Shown here: in pieces, positions 24,233 through 33,829 of the stretch
How the letters are laid out: every line of letters begins with the position of its first letter
Numbering within the stretch: position 1 is the stretch's first letter
Made by a program: the position numbers and the translations under genes
The notes under the pieces: model-generated
What the model was told of the DNA's origin: nothing
What the model saw: the letters and a program-made list of their open reading frames with translations, nothing else
Database searches by the model: none
NCBI RefSeq assembly: GCF_009728735.1
Contig: NZ_CP024636.1
Span: forward strand, 3,968,483-4,032,482
Origin: Pantoea phytobeneficialis
GTDB lineage: Bacteria > Pseudomonadota > Gammaproteobacteria > Enterobacterales > Enterobacteriaceae
Length of the DNA stretch: 64,000 bases
Direction of reading: 5' to 3'

Positions 24233-24826
24233 TTAGCGGGCGGGGCTTACCACTTTTGCAAACTGCGCACTGAGCAGAGTTAAATCGCCACCTACCGCCT
24301 CGCGAATCGCCGCACGCCAGCTATCACGGTCCAGTTTATCCCACGTCAGCAAATAGCCTGCGTGCAACGCCAGTTGCTCGAAGAAGATGCGTTGTGCGCG
24401 GCCATTCCCGGCCCGGAACGGATGCAGCACATAAATCTCGCAGTAGTAATGTGCCAGACGCCTGACAAATTCATCCTGCGCCAGATGGCTCAACCCGTCT
24501 TCATCCGCCAGTGCACTCATCAGGTTGTTACCCTCTTTCTCGATGTAGGCGCAGTGACAATATGGCGTCTCGTCGCTCCAGATATCTACCGTGCGCAGCT
24601 CACCGGCCCAACTGTAGAGATCCTGAAACAGGGTGCGATGAATATGACACAGCCATGGCATCCCCCTGCGCTGCGGCCCCAACTCCAGGGTGGCAAGCCG
24701 TGCCGCGCTGAACGCCAGTTCGGCTTTACGCAATTGGGCGCTGTCGTGAATATCCAGGCGATTCTTCAGCACGCTGTCGTTATGCCACAGATAGGGATCG
24801 CGTACCGCCAGTGAGTTATCCGCCAT
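24233..24826 (-). CDS. fic: Fic domain protein (YhfG partner), altered Fic motif
   Basis: 197-residue class I Fic protein. Fic enzymes transfer AMP from ATP to a target hydroxyl; the motif is HPFx[D/E]GNGRxxR. Here residues 135-146 read HPFRAGNGRAQR: the acidic, Mg2+-binding position 139 is Ala (Val in E. coli Fic), but GNGR is intact, unlike the degenerate GSGL of E. coli. A flap region TPYCHCAYIEKEGN precedes it. It overlaps yhfG by 11 bases, the toxin-antitoxin-like arrangement. Whether it is active cannot be told from sequence. Confidence 0.93.
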   Translation of the reverse strand: MADNSLAVRDPYLWHNDSVLKNRLDIHDSAQLRKAELAFSAARLATLELGPQRRGMPWLCHIHRTLFQDLYSWAGELRTVDIWSDETPYCHCAYIEKEGNNLMSALADEDGLSHLAQDEFVRRLAHYYCEIYVLHPFRAGNGRAQRIFFEQLALHAGYLLTWDKLDRDSWRAAIREAVGGDLTLLSAQFAKVVSPAR

Positions 24827-24986
24827 ATTGCCTCCTTAACGAGGTCAGCCGTTCGTCGGCCTGTTCAAGCGTGATGGCCGGTTCGCTCAGCATATAGCCC
24901 GCCAGACGGCAGCTGGCCTGATAGCTGGCAGCACGGCGCTGTTGCCACAGCGTGGCTTTCTGTTTGTCGGTCAGTTTGCTGGTCAT
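24816..24986 (-). CDS. yhfG: YhfG family, Fic antitoxin-like protein
   Basis: 56-residue partner of Fic (FicA). The protein starts MTSKLTDKQKATLW, close to E. coli YhfG, with GGAGG four bases before ATG. Class I antitoxins block Fic with an [S/T]xxxE[G/N] helix whose Glu displaces the ATP gamma-phosphate. Here the aligned segment is S25-C-R-L-A29-G30, where E. coli has SRRLEG: the inhibitory Glu is Ala. The gene precedes and overlaps fic, so it is translated first. Confidence 0.88.
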   Translation of the reverse strand: MTSKLTDKQKATLWQQRRAASYQASCRLAGYMLSEPAITLEQADERLTSLRRQYGG

Positions 24987-25085
24987 AGAGCCTCCGGCAA
25001 GCAATTTGCCCTAAGTATAAGCAGCAAATATTCGCTTTGCCGGAGAGCGGCAGGAGGCGCCATCGCAAAATGGCGCGCAAAAAAA

Positions 25086-25658
25086 TCAGGGCAGAACTTT
25101 GGCGGAGAGGATAACGATCGGTTTTGACGGCACATTCTGGTACGGACCCACATCTTTGGTCGGCACCTGAGAAATCTTATCGGCCACGTCCATTCCTTTC
25201 ACAACTTTACCAAATACGGCATAGCCAAAATCACGCTGTCCGTGATCAAGGAAGGCGTTGTCGGTAACGTTAATAAAGAACTGGCTGGTTGCGCTGTCTT
25301 TCTCCGCAGTACGCGCCATCGCGATGGTGCCGCGCAGGTTACGCAGGCCGTTATCTGCCTCGTTTTTGATTGGCGCGTTGGTTTGCTTCTGCTGCATATC
25401 CGTGGTGAAACCGCCCCCCTGCACCATGAAGCCAGGGATCACGCGATGGAAAATGGTGTTGTTGTAGAAACCATTGTTGACGTAATCAACAAAGTTTTTC
25501 ACCGACACCGGGGCTTTCTGGTTATTCAGTTCGAGTTCGATATTACCCGCAGAGGTGGTGAGCAGAACGTGAGTATCGCCTTTTGCCGCCAGGGCAGAAA
25601 CGGAAACAGATGAGAGCGCTAACAGGGCAACTGCCGCTGTCAAAGTACGTTTAAACAT
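25086..25658 (-). CDS. ppiA: Periplasmic peptidyl-prolyl cis-trans isomerase A (cyclophilin)
   Basis: 190-residue periplasmic cyclophilin: a signal peptide of about 24 residues (cleavage after LAA/ALA) then a bacterial cyclophilin domain with [13 protein letters not shown] and the GHVxxG-equivalent region [10 protein letters not shown]. It assists folding of exported proteins. AAGGAA ribosome site. Its upstream region holds a CRP-like site, matching the known cAMP-CRP control of ppiA in E. coli. Confidence 0.97.
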   Translation of the reverse strand: MFKRTLTAAVALLALSSVSVSALAAKGDTHVLLTTSAGNIELELNNQKAPVSVKNFVDYVNNGFYNNTIFHRVIPGFMVQGGGFTTDMQQKQTNAPIKNEADNGLRNLRGTIAMARTAEKDSATSQFFINVTDNAFLDHGQRDFGYAVFGKVVKGMDVADKISQVPTKDVGPYQNVPSKPIVILSAKVLP

Positions 25659-25793
25659 GAAAGATTCCTTACCATGAAGTGCAAGCTCAAAACGAGATTG
25701 ATTGTAAAGAGCATGTAATACAAGAGCCAGCGTTTTACCTATATTTACGCGGCAGCGGCAAATGCCCGAAATTCGGGGCTACGCAATCATTTG

Positions 25794-25809
25794 CGTGACG
25801 CAAATCACA
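25794..25809. promoter_or_regulatory. CRP-binding site between ppiA and tsgA
   Basis: CGTGA-CGCAAA-TCACA, one mismatch from TGTGA-N6-TCACA. It lies about 140 bases upstream of ppiA and 113 bases upstream of tsgA. E. coli ppiA is cAMP-CRP activated; tsgA could share the site. Confidence 0.65.
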
Positions 25810-25921
25810 CTATTAGTGAAATCTAATAACCTTATTTCACTCTTTGTTTATTAAGATCACAGTTGCATTTACAATTCATGACACTTTTTGCCAACTTCGG
25901 TGCTCAAAACAGGTCCCCCAC

Positions 25922-27100
25922 ATGACAAACCGTAATCGTATTGGCCTTACCTGGATCAGCTTTTTCTCTTATGCGCTGACGGGCGCACTGGTGATTGTGA
26001 CCGGGATGGTACTGGACAATATTGCACAGTATTTCCAGCTGCCGATCTCGGAAATGAGTAACACCTTCACCTTTCTCAATACCGGTATTCTGGTCGCGGT
26101 ATTCCTTAACGCCTGGCTGATGGTGATTGTGCCGTTAAAACGTCAGTTGATCTTTGGCTTCGTGCTAATGGTACTGGCGGTGTTTGGTCTGATGACCAGC
26201 CACAACCTGTCGGTGTTCTCACTGTGCATGTTTGTGCTTGGTGTGGTGAGCGGCATTACCATGTCGATCGGCACCTTCCTCATTACCCATCTGTACGATG
26301 GTCGCCAGCGCGGTTCACGCCTGCTGTTTACTGATTCCTTCTTCAGCATGGCCGGTACGCTGTTCCCGATTATCGCTGGCATCCTGCTGGCGCGCGCCCT
26401 GCCGTGGTACTGGGTTTACGCCTGCATTGGCGTTATTTATATCGCCATCTTCGTGCTGGCGCTGTGCGTTGAGTTCCCGGTTTTGAAAAACAACACCGAA
26501 ACGCAGGCGGCGGAAAAAGAGAAATGGGGTATCGGCGTGCTGTTCCTGTCGATTGCCGCGCTGTGCTACATCCTCGGCCAACTGGGCTTCATCTCCTGGG
26601 TGCCGGAATACGCCACCAAAACCATGGGGATGGATATCGCTGCTGCCGGCCAGTTAGTAGGTAACTTCTGGACCGCCTATATGGTCGGCATGTGGGTGTT
26701 CAGCTTCCTGCTGCGCTTCTTCGATCTGCAACGTATCCTGATGGTACTGGCGGCGATTGCCACCGTGTTGATGTACTGGTTTGTCAGCACCAATGACGCC
26801 AATATGCTGCACTGGATCATCATGACACTCGGCTTCAGCTCCAGCGCTATCTACACCACCATCATCACCCTGGGTTCACTGCAAACCAAAGCCTCATCAC
26901 CGAAGCTGGTCAACTTTATCCTGACTTGCGGTACCGTCGGTACCATGTTGACCTTTGTGGTCACCGGTCCGATTGTGGCGAAAGGCGGTGCGCATGCGGC
27001 ACTGGCGACTGCTAACGGCTTATACGCCGTGGTGTTTGTGATGTGTGTACTGCTCGGCTTTGTCACTAAACATCGCCAGCACGGCCATATTACGCACTAA
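25922..27100 (+). CDS. tsgA: Major facilitator superfamily transporter TsgA
   Basis: 392-residue MFS protein with twelve predicted membrane segments, highly similar to E. coli TsgA (starts [14 protein letters not shown]). Substrate unknown; the gene has been linked to tellurite/selenite resistance by name. The start at 25922 aligns with the family, with AGG eight bases upstream; an in-frame ATG at 25844 is less likely. Confidence 0.93.
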   Translation: MTNRNRIGLTWISFFSYALTGALVIVTGMVLDNIAQYFQLPISEMSNTFTFLNTGILVAVFLNAWLMVIVPLKRQLIFGFVLMVLAVFGLMTSHNLSVFSLCMFVLGVVSGITMSIGTFLITHLYDGRQRGSRLLFTDSFFSMAGTLFPIIAGILLARALPWYWVYACIGVIYIAIFVLALCVEFPVLKNNTETQAAEKEKWGIGVLFLSIAALCYILGQLGFISWVPEYATKTMGMDIAAAGQLVGNFWTAYMVGMWVFSFLLRFFDLQRILMVLAAIATVLMYWFVSTNDANMLHWIIMTLGFSSSAIYTTIITLGSLQTKASSPKLVNFILTCGTVGTMLTFVVTGPIVAKGGAHAALATANGLYAVVFVMCVLLGFVTKHRQHGHITH

Positions 27101-27107
27101 CCTGCGC

Positions 27108-27127
27108 GGGCGGACGTCAGTCCGCCC
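27108..27127. terminator. Hairpin between convergent tsgA and codA
   Basis: Eight-base perfect stem GGGCGGAC/GTCCGCCC with a four-base loop, eight bases after the tsgA stop and seven before the codA stop. There is no T-run, so termination is plausible but not certain. Confidence 0.6.
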
Positions 27128-27133
27128 TGCAAC

Positions 27134-28417
27134 TCAACGCCGAAAGGTTACCGCTTCCGTTTCCCCCAGATAGATCTCACTGCTTGCAGGCTCTGTTGCT
27201 GCCACCAGCTCGCCTTTACGCAACGAATAACGCACCGGCACCTGACGTCGCACCGCATCAAATCCGCTTTCGGCTGGCAGGATAATCAGGCTGGCATCAT
27301 TACCCGGCTCCAGGCCATAACCGCTAAGTTGCATGGTTTTGGCGCTGTTGGTGGTGATTAGCTGCAACCCCGCATCAATCTGTTCATAACCCATCAACTG
27401 GCAGACATGCAGCCCCATATGCAGCACCTGCAACATGCTGGCGGTACCGAGCGGATACCAGGGATCAAACACATCGTCGTGACCAAAACAGACGTTGATA
27501 TTCGCCTCCAGCAACTCCTTAACCCGGGTAATGCCGCGCCGTTTGGGGTAGCTGTCAAAACGGCCCTGCAAATGAATATTTACCAACGGGTTGGCGACAA
27601 AGTTGATACCTGACAGGCGCAGCAGACGGAACAGACGTGAGGTATAGGCATTGTTGTAGGAATGCATCGCCGTGGTATGACTGGCGGTCACTCTGCCCCC
27701 CATGCCATCGCGATGAGCCAGTGCCGCGACGGTTTCTACAAAACGCGACTGCTCATCATCGATTTCATCGCAATGCACATCCACCAGCCGGTCGTAGCGA
27801 TTCGCCAGCGCAAAGGCCTTGTGTAATGACTCAACGCCATACTCACGGGTAAATTCGTAATGGGGGATCGCTCCCACCACGTCTGCGCCGAGGCGCAGTG
27901 CCTCTTCCAGCAGGGCTTCGCCATTGGGATAAGAGAGAATACCTTCCTGCGGAAAGGCGACTATCTGGATATCAATCCACGGCGCCATCTCCGCTTTCAC
28001 TTCCAGCATGGCTTGCAGCGCGGTCAGCGTCGGGTCTGAAACATCCACATGGGTACGCACATGCTGGATACCGTTAGCGATTTGCCATTTCAACGTCTGC
28101 TTTGCACGCTGCTTTACGTCATCATGACTCAGCAAAGCCTTACGCTCGGCCCAGCGTTCAATGCCTTCGAACAGCGTTCCGGATTGATTCCACGCCGGTT
28201 CACCCGCGGTTTGCGTGGTATCGAGATGGATATGCGGTTCAATAAAGGGGGCGCTTGCCAGGCCGCCTTCGGCGTCGAGTACACCTTCCTGGGCGCTGCA
28301 CTCGGCCGATTGTGGGACAATACGGGAAATTTTCCCCTGCCCGATTTCGATTTGCCACAACCCCTGCTGGCCGGGTAAACGCAGATTGTTGATCCATTGC
28401 AGCGACGTCTTAGCCAT
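27134..28417 (-). CDS. codA: Cytosine deaminase
   Basis: 427-residue amidohydrolase that converts cytosine to uracil and ammonia. Metal and catalytic residues align with E. coli CodA: H62 and H64 (PHIHLD), H215 and E218 (DVHCDEID), H247 (SHTTAM) and D314 (FGHDD). There is no codB permease beside it, unlike E. coli codBA. It is inserted between tsgA and nirB, adjacent in E. coli, and so looks like an accessory gene at this site. No PurR box was recognised upstream. Confidence 0.95.
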   Translation of the reverse strand: MAKTSLQWINNLRLPGQQGLWQIEIGQGKISRIVPQSAECSAQEGVLDAEGGLASAPFIEPHIHLDTTQTAGEPAWNQSGTLFEGIERWAERKALLSHDDVKQRAKQTLKWQIANGIQHVRTHVDVSDPTLTALQAMLEVKAEMAPWIDIQIVAFPQEGILSYPNGEALLEEALRLGADVVGAIPHYEFTREYGVESLHKAFALANRYDRLVDVHCDEIDDEQSRFVETVAALAHRDGMGGRVTASHTTAMHSYNNAYTSRLFRLLRLSGINFVANPLVNIHLQGRFDSYPKRRGITRVKELLEANINVCFGHDDVFDPWYPLGTASMLQVLHMGLHVCQLMGYEQIDAGLQLITTNSAKTMQLSGYGLEPGNDASLIILPAESGFDAVRRQVPVRYSLRKGELVAATEPASSEIYLGETEAVTFRR

Positions 28418-28531
28418 GCCCTTCTCCTGTAGAAACGCGACATCTTAAAATAGCGTCAATACCCGTCCCTTGCACATCCCCTGGCCGCACGATTTACCGC
28501 CCAGAGGTGAATGTTTTTAATATCAGTAACA

Positions 28532-28547
28532 TACCTCTAAATGAGTA
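28532..28547. promoter_or_regulatory. NarL/NarP 7-2-7 site of nirB
   Basis: TACCTCT-AA-ATGAGTA fits TACYYMT-N2-AKRRGTA at every position. It lies just upstream of the FNR box, as in E. coli nirB, so nitrate/nitrite should boost anaerobic expression. Confidence 0.85.
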
Positions 28548-28560
28548 TATAAAGGGGTAT

Positions 28561-28574
28561 TTGATATGCATCAA
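28561..28574. promoter_or_regulatory. FNR box of nirB
   Basis: TTGATATGCATCAA, a perfect TTGAT-N4-ATCAA site. If centred at -41.5 it puts transcription start near 28609, with TAAGGT (28596-28601) as the -10, the same sequence as in the E. coli nirB promoter. Confidence 0.92.
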
Positions 28575-28631
28575 TAACCCCATTCTTGTAACGGCTAAGG
28601 TAGCCGCATACACCTTCGTTTTGGGGAAAAT

Positions 28632-31172
28632 ATGAGCAAACATCAGGTCGTCATTATTGGCAACGGCATGGTCGGTCACCGCTACATAGAAGAATTAATT
28701 GATAAGGCAGAACCCAGTCAATTTGCCATCACCGTTTTTTGTGAAGAACCGAGGGTCGCTTATGATCGCGTCCACTTGTCCGCTTATTTCACCCACCACA
28801 GCGCGCAAGCGCTTTCGCTGGTCAGTGCAGGCTACTACGAAAAACATCAGATCAACCTGCTGCTGGGTGAGCGCGCCATTGCTGTTGACCGCGACAAGCA
28901 GCGGATTCATTCCAGTACTGGCCGTGTTGTGCCCTATGACACGCTGATCTTCGCTACCGGTTCTTACCCGTGGATCCCCCCGATTCAGGGAGCGGATGGC
29001 AGCGACTGCTTTGTTTATCGCACCATCGAAGACCTCGATGCGATTGCAGCCTGTGCACAGCGCAGTCAACGCGGGGCCGTGATTGGCGGTGGCCTGCTCG
29101 GACTGGAGGCCGCTGGCGCATTACAAACTCTCGGTATTGAAACCCATGTGATCGAATTCGCGCCAGTGCTGATGGCAGAACAGCTCGATCGTCAGGGTGG
29201 CGAACAGTTGCGCCATAAGATTGAGCAGATGGGCGTAAAGGTGCACACCGGTAAGAATACGCACGAAATTGTCCACCACAGCCACGGGGGTAAAACGCTG
29301 CACTTCAAGGATAACAGCTCACTGGACGTCGATTTTATTGTGTTCTCGACCGGTATTCGCGCGCAGGACCAACTGGCGAAGCACTGTGGCCTGCCACTCG
29401 GCCCACGCGGCGGTATCGCCATTGACGATCGCTGTCAGACCCGCGATCCGGCCATCTTTGCCATCGGCGAATGCGCGGCATGGCAGAATCAGGTATTTGG
29501 CCTGGTGGCACCAGGCTACAAAATGGCCCAGGTAGCCAGCGATACCTTGCTGGGCCGCGACAATGCCTTCACCGGTGCCGATATGAGCGCCAAACTCAAG
29601 TTGTTGGGGGTAGATGTCGGCGGCATTGGCGATGCGCATGGCCGCACGCCAGGCGCACGCAGCTATGTCTGGCTCGACGAACAACAATCCATCTACAAAC
29701 GCCTGATCGTCAGCGAAGATAACCAAACCCTGCTCGGCGCGGTGCTGGTGGGTGACACCAGCGACTACGGCAACCTGCTGCAACTGGCGCTGAATAAAAT
29801 CCCCCTGCCAGCGCGCCCTGAGTTGCTAATCCTGCCCGCAGGTAGCGGTGAAAAACCGGCCATTGGGGTCGATGCACTGCCTGATAACGCACAGATTTGC
29901 TCCTGCTTCGACGTCAGCAAAGGCGATATTGTCAGCGCCGTGAAAAAGGGCTGTCACACCGTGGCAGCACTCAAGGCAGAAACCCGCGCAGGAACCGGTT
30001 GCGGTGGCTGCCTTCCACTGATCACCCAGGTGTTGAATGCCGAGCTGAGCCGTCAGGGCGTCGAGGTGAAAAACCATCTGTGCGCTCACTTCCCTTACTC
30101 ACGCCAGGAGTTGTACCACCTGATCCGCGTGGAAGAGATAACCTCGTTCGACGCGCTACTGGCGAAGTACGGGCAGGGTTATGGTTGTGAAGTGTGTAAA
30201 CCCACCATCGGTTCGTTGCTGGCCTCCTGCTGGAATGAGCACATCCTTCAGCCGCAGCTGACCCCCTTGCAGGACAGCAACGATCTGTTCCTCGGCAATA
30301 TCCAGAAAGACGGTACCTACTCAGTGATCCCGCGCTCACCCGGCGGGGAAATCAGCCCGGATGGGTTGATGGCAATTGGCCAAGTGGCGCGTCAGTACCA
30401 TCTCTACACCAAAATCACCGGCTCACAGCGTATTGGCCTGTTCGGCGCACAGCGCGACGATCTTCCGGCTATCTGGACACAGCTGATCGCCGCAGGCTTT
30501 GAAACCGGGCAAGCCTACGCTAAAGCGTTACGTATGGCGAAAACCTGCGTTGGCAGCACCTGGTGCCGCTACGGTGTCGGTGACAGCCTTGGCTTCGGCA
30601 TCGAACTGGAAAACCGCTACAAAGGCATCCGTACCCCACACAAAATGAAGTTCGGCGTCTCCGGTTGCACACGCGAATGCGCTGAAGCCCAGGGCAAAGA
30701 CGTTGGTGTGATCGCCACTGAAAAAGGCTGGAACCTGTATGTCTGCGGCAACGGCGGCATGAAACCACGCCATGCCGACCTGCTGGCCGCTGACCTCGAT
30801 CGTGACACGCTGCTGCATTATCTGGACCGCTTTATGATGTTCTACATCCGCACCGCTGACCGCCTGCAACGAACCTCGGTATGGCTGGAAAATATGGAAG
30901 GCGGCATTGATTATCTGCGCAGCGTCATCGTCGATGACAAGCTCGCCCTGAACAGCCAACTGGAGAGCGAAATTACGCGTCTGCGCAGCCTGGTGGAATG
31001 CGAATGGGCCGCAACGGTCAGGGATGCGAAGCCGCAGGCGCACTTCGCCACCTTTATCAACAGCAGCCAACGCGATCCGTTGATACAGAATATCAACCTG
31101 CGCGATCAACATCGCCCGGCGCGCCCTGCCGAACGCATTGCCGTTAACCTGATTGAGGAGGCCGATCTGTGA
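28632..31172 (+). CDS. nirB: NADH-dependent nitrite reductase large subunit
   Basis: 846-residue cytoplasmic sirohaem enzyme reducing nitrite to ammonium with NADH. In order: FAD/NAD(P)-binding oxidoreductase domain (GNGMVGHRY at the N-terminus, second Rossmann motif GGGLLGLEAAG), BFD-like [2Fe-2S] domain with four cysteines (CSC.. CGGC, about 415-460), a ferredoxin-like half and the sirohaem/4Fe-4S domain with C639, C645, C679 and C683. GGGGAAAAT precedes ATG. First gene of nirBDC-cysG, under FNR and NarL/P. Confidence 0.98.
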   Translation: MSKHQVVIIGNGMVGHRYIEELIDKAEPSQFAITVFCEEPRVAYDRVHLSAYFTHHSAQALSLVSAGYYEKHQINLLLGERAIAVDRDKQRIHSSTGRVVPYDTLIFATGSYPWIPPIQGADGSDCFVYRTIEDLDAIAACAQRSQRGAVIGGGLLGLEAAGALQTLGIETHVIEFAPVLMAEQLDRQGGEQLRHKIEQMGVKVHTGKNTHEIVHHSHGGKTLHFKDNSSLDVDFIVFSTGIRAQDQLAKHCGLPLGPRGGIAIDDRCQTRDPAIFAIGECAAWQNQVFGLVAPGYKMAQVASDTLLGRDNAFTGADMSAKLKLLGVDVGGIGDAHGRTPGARSYVWLDEQQSIYKRLIVSEDNQTLLGAVLVGDTSDYGNLLQLALNKIPLPARPELLILPAGSGEKPAIGVDALPDNAQICSCFDVSKGDIVSAVKKGCHTVAALKAETRAGTGCGGCLPLITQVLNAELSRQGVEVKNHLCAHFPYSRQELYHLIRVEEITSFDALLAKYGQGYGCEVCKPTIGSLLASCWNEHILQPQLTPLQDSNDLFLGNIQKDGTYSVIPRSPGGEISPDGLMAIGQVARQYHLYTKITGSQRIGLFGAQRDDLPAIWTQLIAAGFETGQAYAKALRMAKTCVGSTWCRYGVGDSLGFGIELENRYKGIRTPHKMKFGVSGCTRECAEAQGKDVGVIATEKGWNLYVCGNGGMKPRHADLLAADLDRDTLLHYLDRFMMFYIRTADRLQRTSVWLENMEGGIDYLRSVIVDDKLALNSQLESEITRLRSLVECEWAATVRDAKPQAHFATFINSSQRDPLIQNINLRDQHRPARPAERIAVNLIEEADL

Positions 31173-31495
31173 GCCAGTGGCATGCCGTATGTGAACTTAA
31201 CCAAATTCTGCCCGCCACTGGCGTATGCGCACTGGTGCGAGGGCAACAAATTGCCATTTTCCGTCCCCACGATGATGAGCAACTGTTTGCCCTGAGCAAC
31301 ATCGATCCCTTTGCCGCAGCGAGCGTATTGTCGCGCGGCATCATTGCTGAGCATCAGCAGACGCTATGGGTTGCCAGCCCGCTGAAAAAACAACGTTTCC
31401 GCCTGAGCGACGGATTGTGTCTTGAGGATGAAGCGCGGTCAGTGGTGAGCTATCCGGTGCGCGTCAGCCAGGGCCGGGTTGAAATCTGCGTCTGA
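31169..31495 (+). CDS. nirD: Nitrite reductase small subunit
   Basis: 108-residue Rieske-fold subunit of NirBD. As in E. coli NirD it lacks the Cys/His pairs for a Rieske cluster, so its role is structural. It begins with GTG overlapping the nirB stop (GTGA) and has GAGGAG upstream. Confidence 0.95.
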   Translation: MSQWHAVCELNQILPATGVCALVRGQQIAIFRPHDDEQLFALSNIDPFAAASVLSRGIIAEHQQTLWVASPLKKQRFRLSDGLCLEDEARSVVSYPVRVSQGRVEICV

Positions 31496-31525
31496 AAAAA
31501 TTCTTTTACTTTCTGAGACATGACT

Positions 31526-32329
31526 ATGTTTACTGACACCCTGGAAAAATGCGCCGCCAATGCGGCGCGCATTGCGCGCACCACCCAACACAATCCACTG
31601 GCCTTCTGGATCAGTGCTGCGATGGCAGGTGCCTACGTCGGGCTGGCGATTATCCTGATCTTCACTCTGGGCAATCTCGCCGATCCGGCCTGGCGACCAC
31701 TGATTATGGGGGCGACCTTTGGCCTGGCATTGACGCTGGTCATCATCGCCGGTTCGGAGTTGTTTACCGGTCACACCATGTTCCTCACCATTGGCGTCAA
31801 AGCAGGCAGCATTCGCGCCGGTCAGATGTGGTGTATTCTGCCGCAAACCTGGCTCGGCAACCTGATCGGTTCGGTGGCCGTAGCGTTGATGTATTACTAC
31901 GCGGCGGGCGCGCTATTGCCCAATGCGGGTTCATTGATCCACAGCGCGGCTCTGGCGAAAACCACGCAAACCGCCAGCGCATTGTTCTTTAAGGGTGCGT
32001 TGTGTAACTGGCTGGTTTGCCTCGCGATCTGGATGGCAGTTCGCACCGAGGGGACCGCGAAGTTCCTCGCTATCTGGTGGTGTCTGCTGGCCTTTATCGC
32101 CTCTGGCTATGAACACTCTGTCGCGAATATGACGCTCTTTGCGTTGTCATGGTTTGGTCAGCATAATGCCGACCTGACTTTAGCGGGTATCGGTCACAAC
32201 CTGTTGTGGGTAACGCTGGGTAATATGTTCTCCGGCATGGTGCTGATGGGGCTCGGTTACTGGTACGCCACGCCGCAGGCACAACGACCACGGGCAGCAT
32301 CCCAGACCAGTGAACTTAAATCCGCATAA
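31526..32329 (+). CDS. nirC: Nitrite channel NirC
   Basis: 267-residue formate/nitrite transporter family protein with six membrane segments; it takes up nitrite (and can export it) for NirBD. Conserved GSELFTGHTMF and KGALCNWLVCLA regions are present. The second of two close ATGs (31526) is chosen because it aligns with E. coli and leaves room for the GAG ribosome site. Confidence 0.96.
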   Translation: MFTDTLEKCAANAARIARTTQHNPLAFWISAAMAGAYVGLAIILIFTLGNLADPAWRPLIMGATFGLALTLVIIAGSELFTGHTMFLTIGVKAGSIRAGQMWCILPQTWLGNLIGSVAVALMYYYAAGALLPNAGSLIHSAALAKTTQTASALFFKGALCNWLVCLAIWMAVRTEGTAKFLAIWWCLLAFIASGYEHSVANMTLFALSWFGQHNADLTLAGIGHNLLWVTLGNMFSGMVLMGLGYWYATPQAQRPRAASQTSELKSA

Positions 32330-32347
32330 TATTTTTCACACCAATGT

Positions 32348-32379
32348 CCGTAGCGGCGCGATAAATCGCGCCGCTACGG
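32348..32379. repeat. Palindromic repeat, copy 3
   Basis: Perfect 32-base palindrome, arms CCGTAGCGGCGCGAT and its complement around AA. This copy lies between co-directional nirC and cysG, so it could shape operon mRNA levels rather than end transcription. Confidence 0.9.
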
Positions 32380-32408
32380 ATCACAGCAGCACTCTTTTAG
32401 GATGAGCT

Positions 32409-33773
32409 ATGGATTACTTTCCCCTATTTTGCCGTCTTCAGGGCAAACGTTGTTTGCTGGTCGGCGGCGGTGATGTCGCGGAACGCAAAGCACGCTTGCT
32501 GCTGGAGGCCGGTGCTGATTTGCACGTTGGCGCGCTGGATTTTTCCCCTGCTTTCTTACAGTGGGAACAACAGGGGAAAGTGGTGTTATGGCAAGGCGCG
32601 TTCACTGAAGAGTGGCTGGCAGACTGCTGGCTGGTGATTGCCGCCACCAACGATGATGCAGTGAATCAACAGGTGGGCGCAGCCGCCGAAGTTCGCCGTA
32701 TCTTTTGCAATCTGGTCGATGCCCCTGAGCAGGCCAGCGCCATCATGCCCTCCATCGTCGACCGTTCACCGTTGATGATCGCCGTATCGAGCGGTGGTCG
32801 CGCACCGGTGCTGGCTCGTCTGTTGCGAGAGAAGCTGGAGGCGATGCTGCCACAGCATCTGGGCCAACTGGCTACACTGGCCGGTTCACTGCGCCAGCGG
32901 GTGAAAAATCGCTTTAGCAGCATCGCTCAGCGTCGTCATTTTTGGGAACGCTTCTTTGCCAGCGATCGTCTGGCGCAAACGCTGGCAAACGGTGATCATC
33001 CCCGCGCGGAGGCGCTGGTCAAGACGCTGTTTGATGCGCCGCTGTCACAACAAGGTGAGGTGGTGCTGGTCGGTGCCGGGCCTGGCGATGCGGGACTGCT
33101 GACGTTGAAAGGCCTGCAACATATCCAGCAGGCGGATGTGGTGGTGTATGACCGTTTGGTATCCGATCCGATACTCAATCTGGTACGACGCGATGCGGAG
33201 CGTATTTTTGTCGGCAAACGCGCCGGTCACCACTGTGTGCCGCAGGCGGAAATTAATCAGTTGCTGTTGGACCAGGCGCAGCGTGGTAAACGCGTGGTGC
33301 GCCTCAAAGGTGGCGATCCCTTTATCTTTGGTCGTGGCGGCGAGGAGCTGGAGGTGTTGGCGCAGCATCATATCCCGTTTAGCGTGGTGCCAGGGATTAC
33401 CGCAGCATCGGGTTGTGCGGCTTACAGCGGCATCCCGCTCACCCACCGCGATCATGCGCAGAGCGTGCGTTTTGTCACCGGCCATTTGCAGCAGCATGGT
33501 GACATTGAGTGGCAAAAATTGGCCGCCGAGCAGCAAACGCTGGTGTTTTATATGGGTCTGACGCAGGCACCTGAGATCCAGCGCCAATTGATGTCACATG
33601 GCATGGACGCGGAGATGCCGGTAGCGCTGGTGCAAAACGGTACCACCCCACAGCAGCGCGTTGCCACCGGCACGCTGGGTGCACTGGCCGCGCTGGCGCA
33701 GCAGTTTACCAGCCCGGCGCTGATTATTGTCGGTCGCGTGGTCGGACTGCGCGATCGGCTACGCTGGTTCTGA
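32409..33773 (+). CDS. cysG: Sirohaem synthase (multifunctional CysG)
   Basis: 454-residue fusion enzyme. The N-terminal half (about 1-200) is the precorrin-2 dehydrogenase/sirohydrochlorin ferrochelatase with NAD motif [13 protein letters not shown]; the C-terminal half (about 215-454) is the SAM-dependent uroporphyrinogen III methyltransferase with [14 protein letters not shown]. It makes the sirohaem needed by NirB and sulfite reductase. Placed after nirBDC, past palindromic repeat copy 3. Confidence 0.98.
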   Translation: MDYFPLFCRLQGKRCLLVGGGDVAERKARLLLEAGADLHVGALDFSPAFLQWEQQGKVVLWQGAFTEEWLADCWLVIAATNDDAVNQQVGAAAEVRRIFCNLVDAPEQASAIMPSIVDRSPLMIAVSSGGRAPVLARLLREKLEAMLPQHLGQLATLAGSLRQRVKNRFSSIAQRRHFWERFFASDRLAQTLANGDHPRAEALVKTLFDAPLSQQGEVVLVGAGPGDAGLLTLKGLQHIQQADVVVYDRLVSDPILNLVRRDAERIFVGKRAGHHCVPQAEINQLLLDQAQRGKRVVRLKGGDPFIFGRGGEELEVLAQHHIPFSVVPGITAASGCAAYSGIPLTHRDHAQSVRFVTGHLQQHGDIEWQKLAAEQQTLVFYMGLTQAPEIQRQLMSHGMDAEMPVALVQNGTTPQQRVATGTLGALAALAQQFTSPALIIVGRVVGLRDRLRWF

Positions 33774-33780
33774 GAAACAA

Positions 33781-33809
33781 AAACGGCGGATCCTCATGGC
33801 CCGCCGTTT
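33781..33809. terminator. Bidirectional terminator between cysG and trpS
   Basis: Nine-base perfect stem AAACGGCGG/CCGCCGTTT with an 11-base loop between convergent stops; A and T stretches at the two sides suit both directions. Confidence 0.8.
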
Positions 33810-33829
33810 CACCTTTGCTGCGTTAGTGC

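Noticed and set aside
31169..31495. NirD as a true Rieske iron-sulfur protein
   Set aside because: The CxH...CxxH ligands are missing; NirD-type subunits keep the fold without the cluster.
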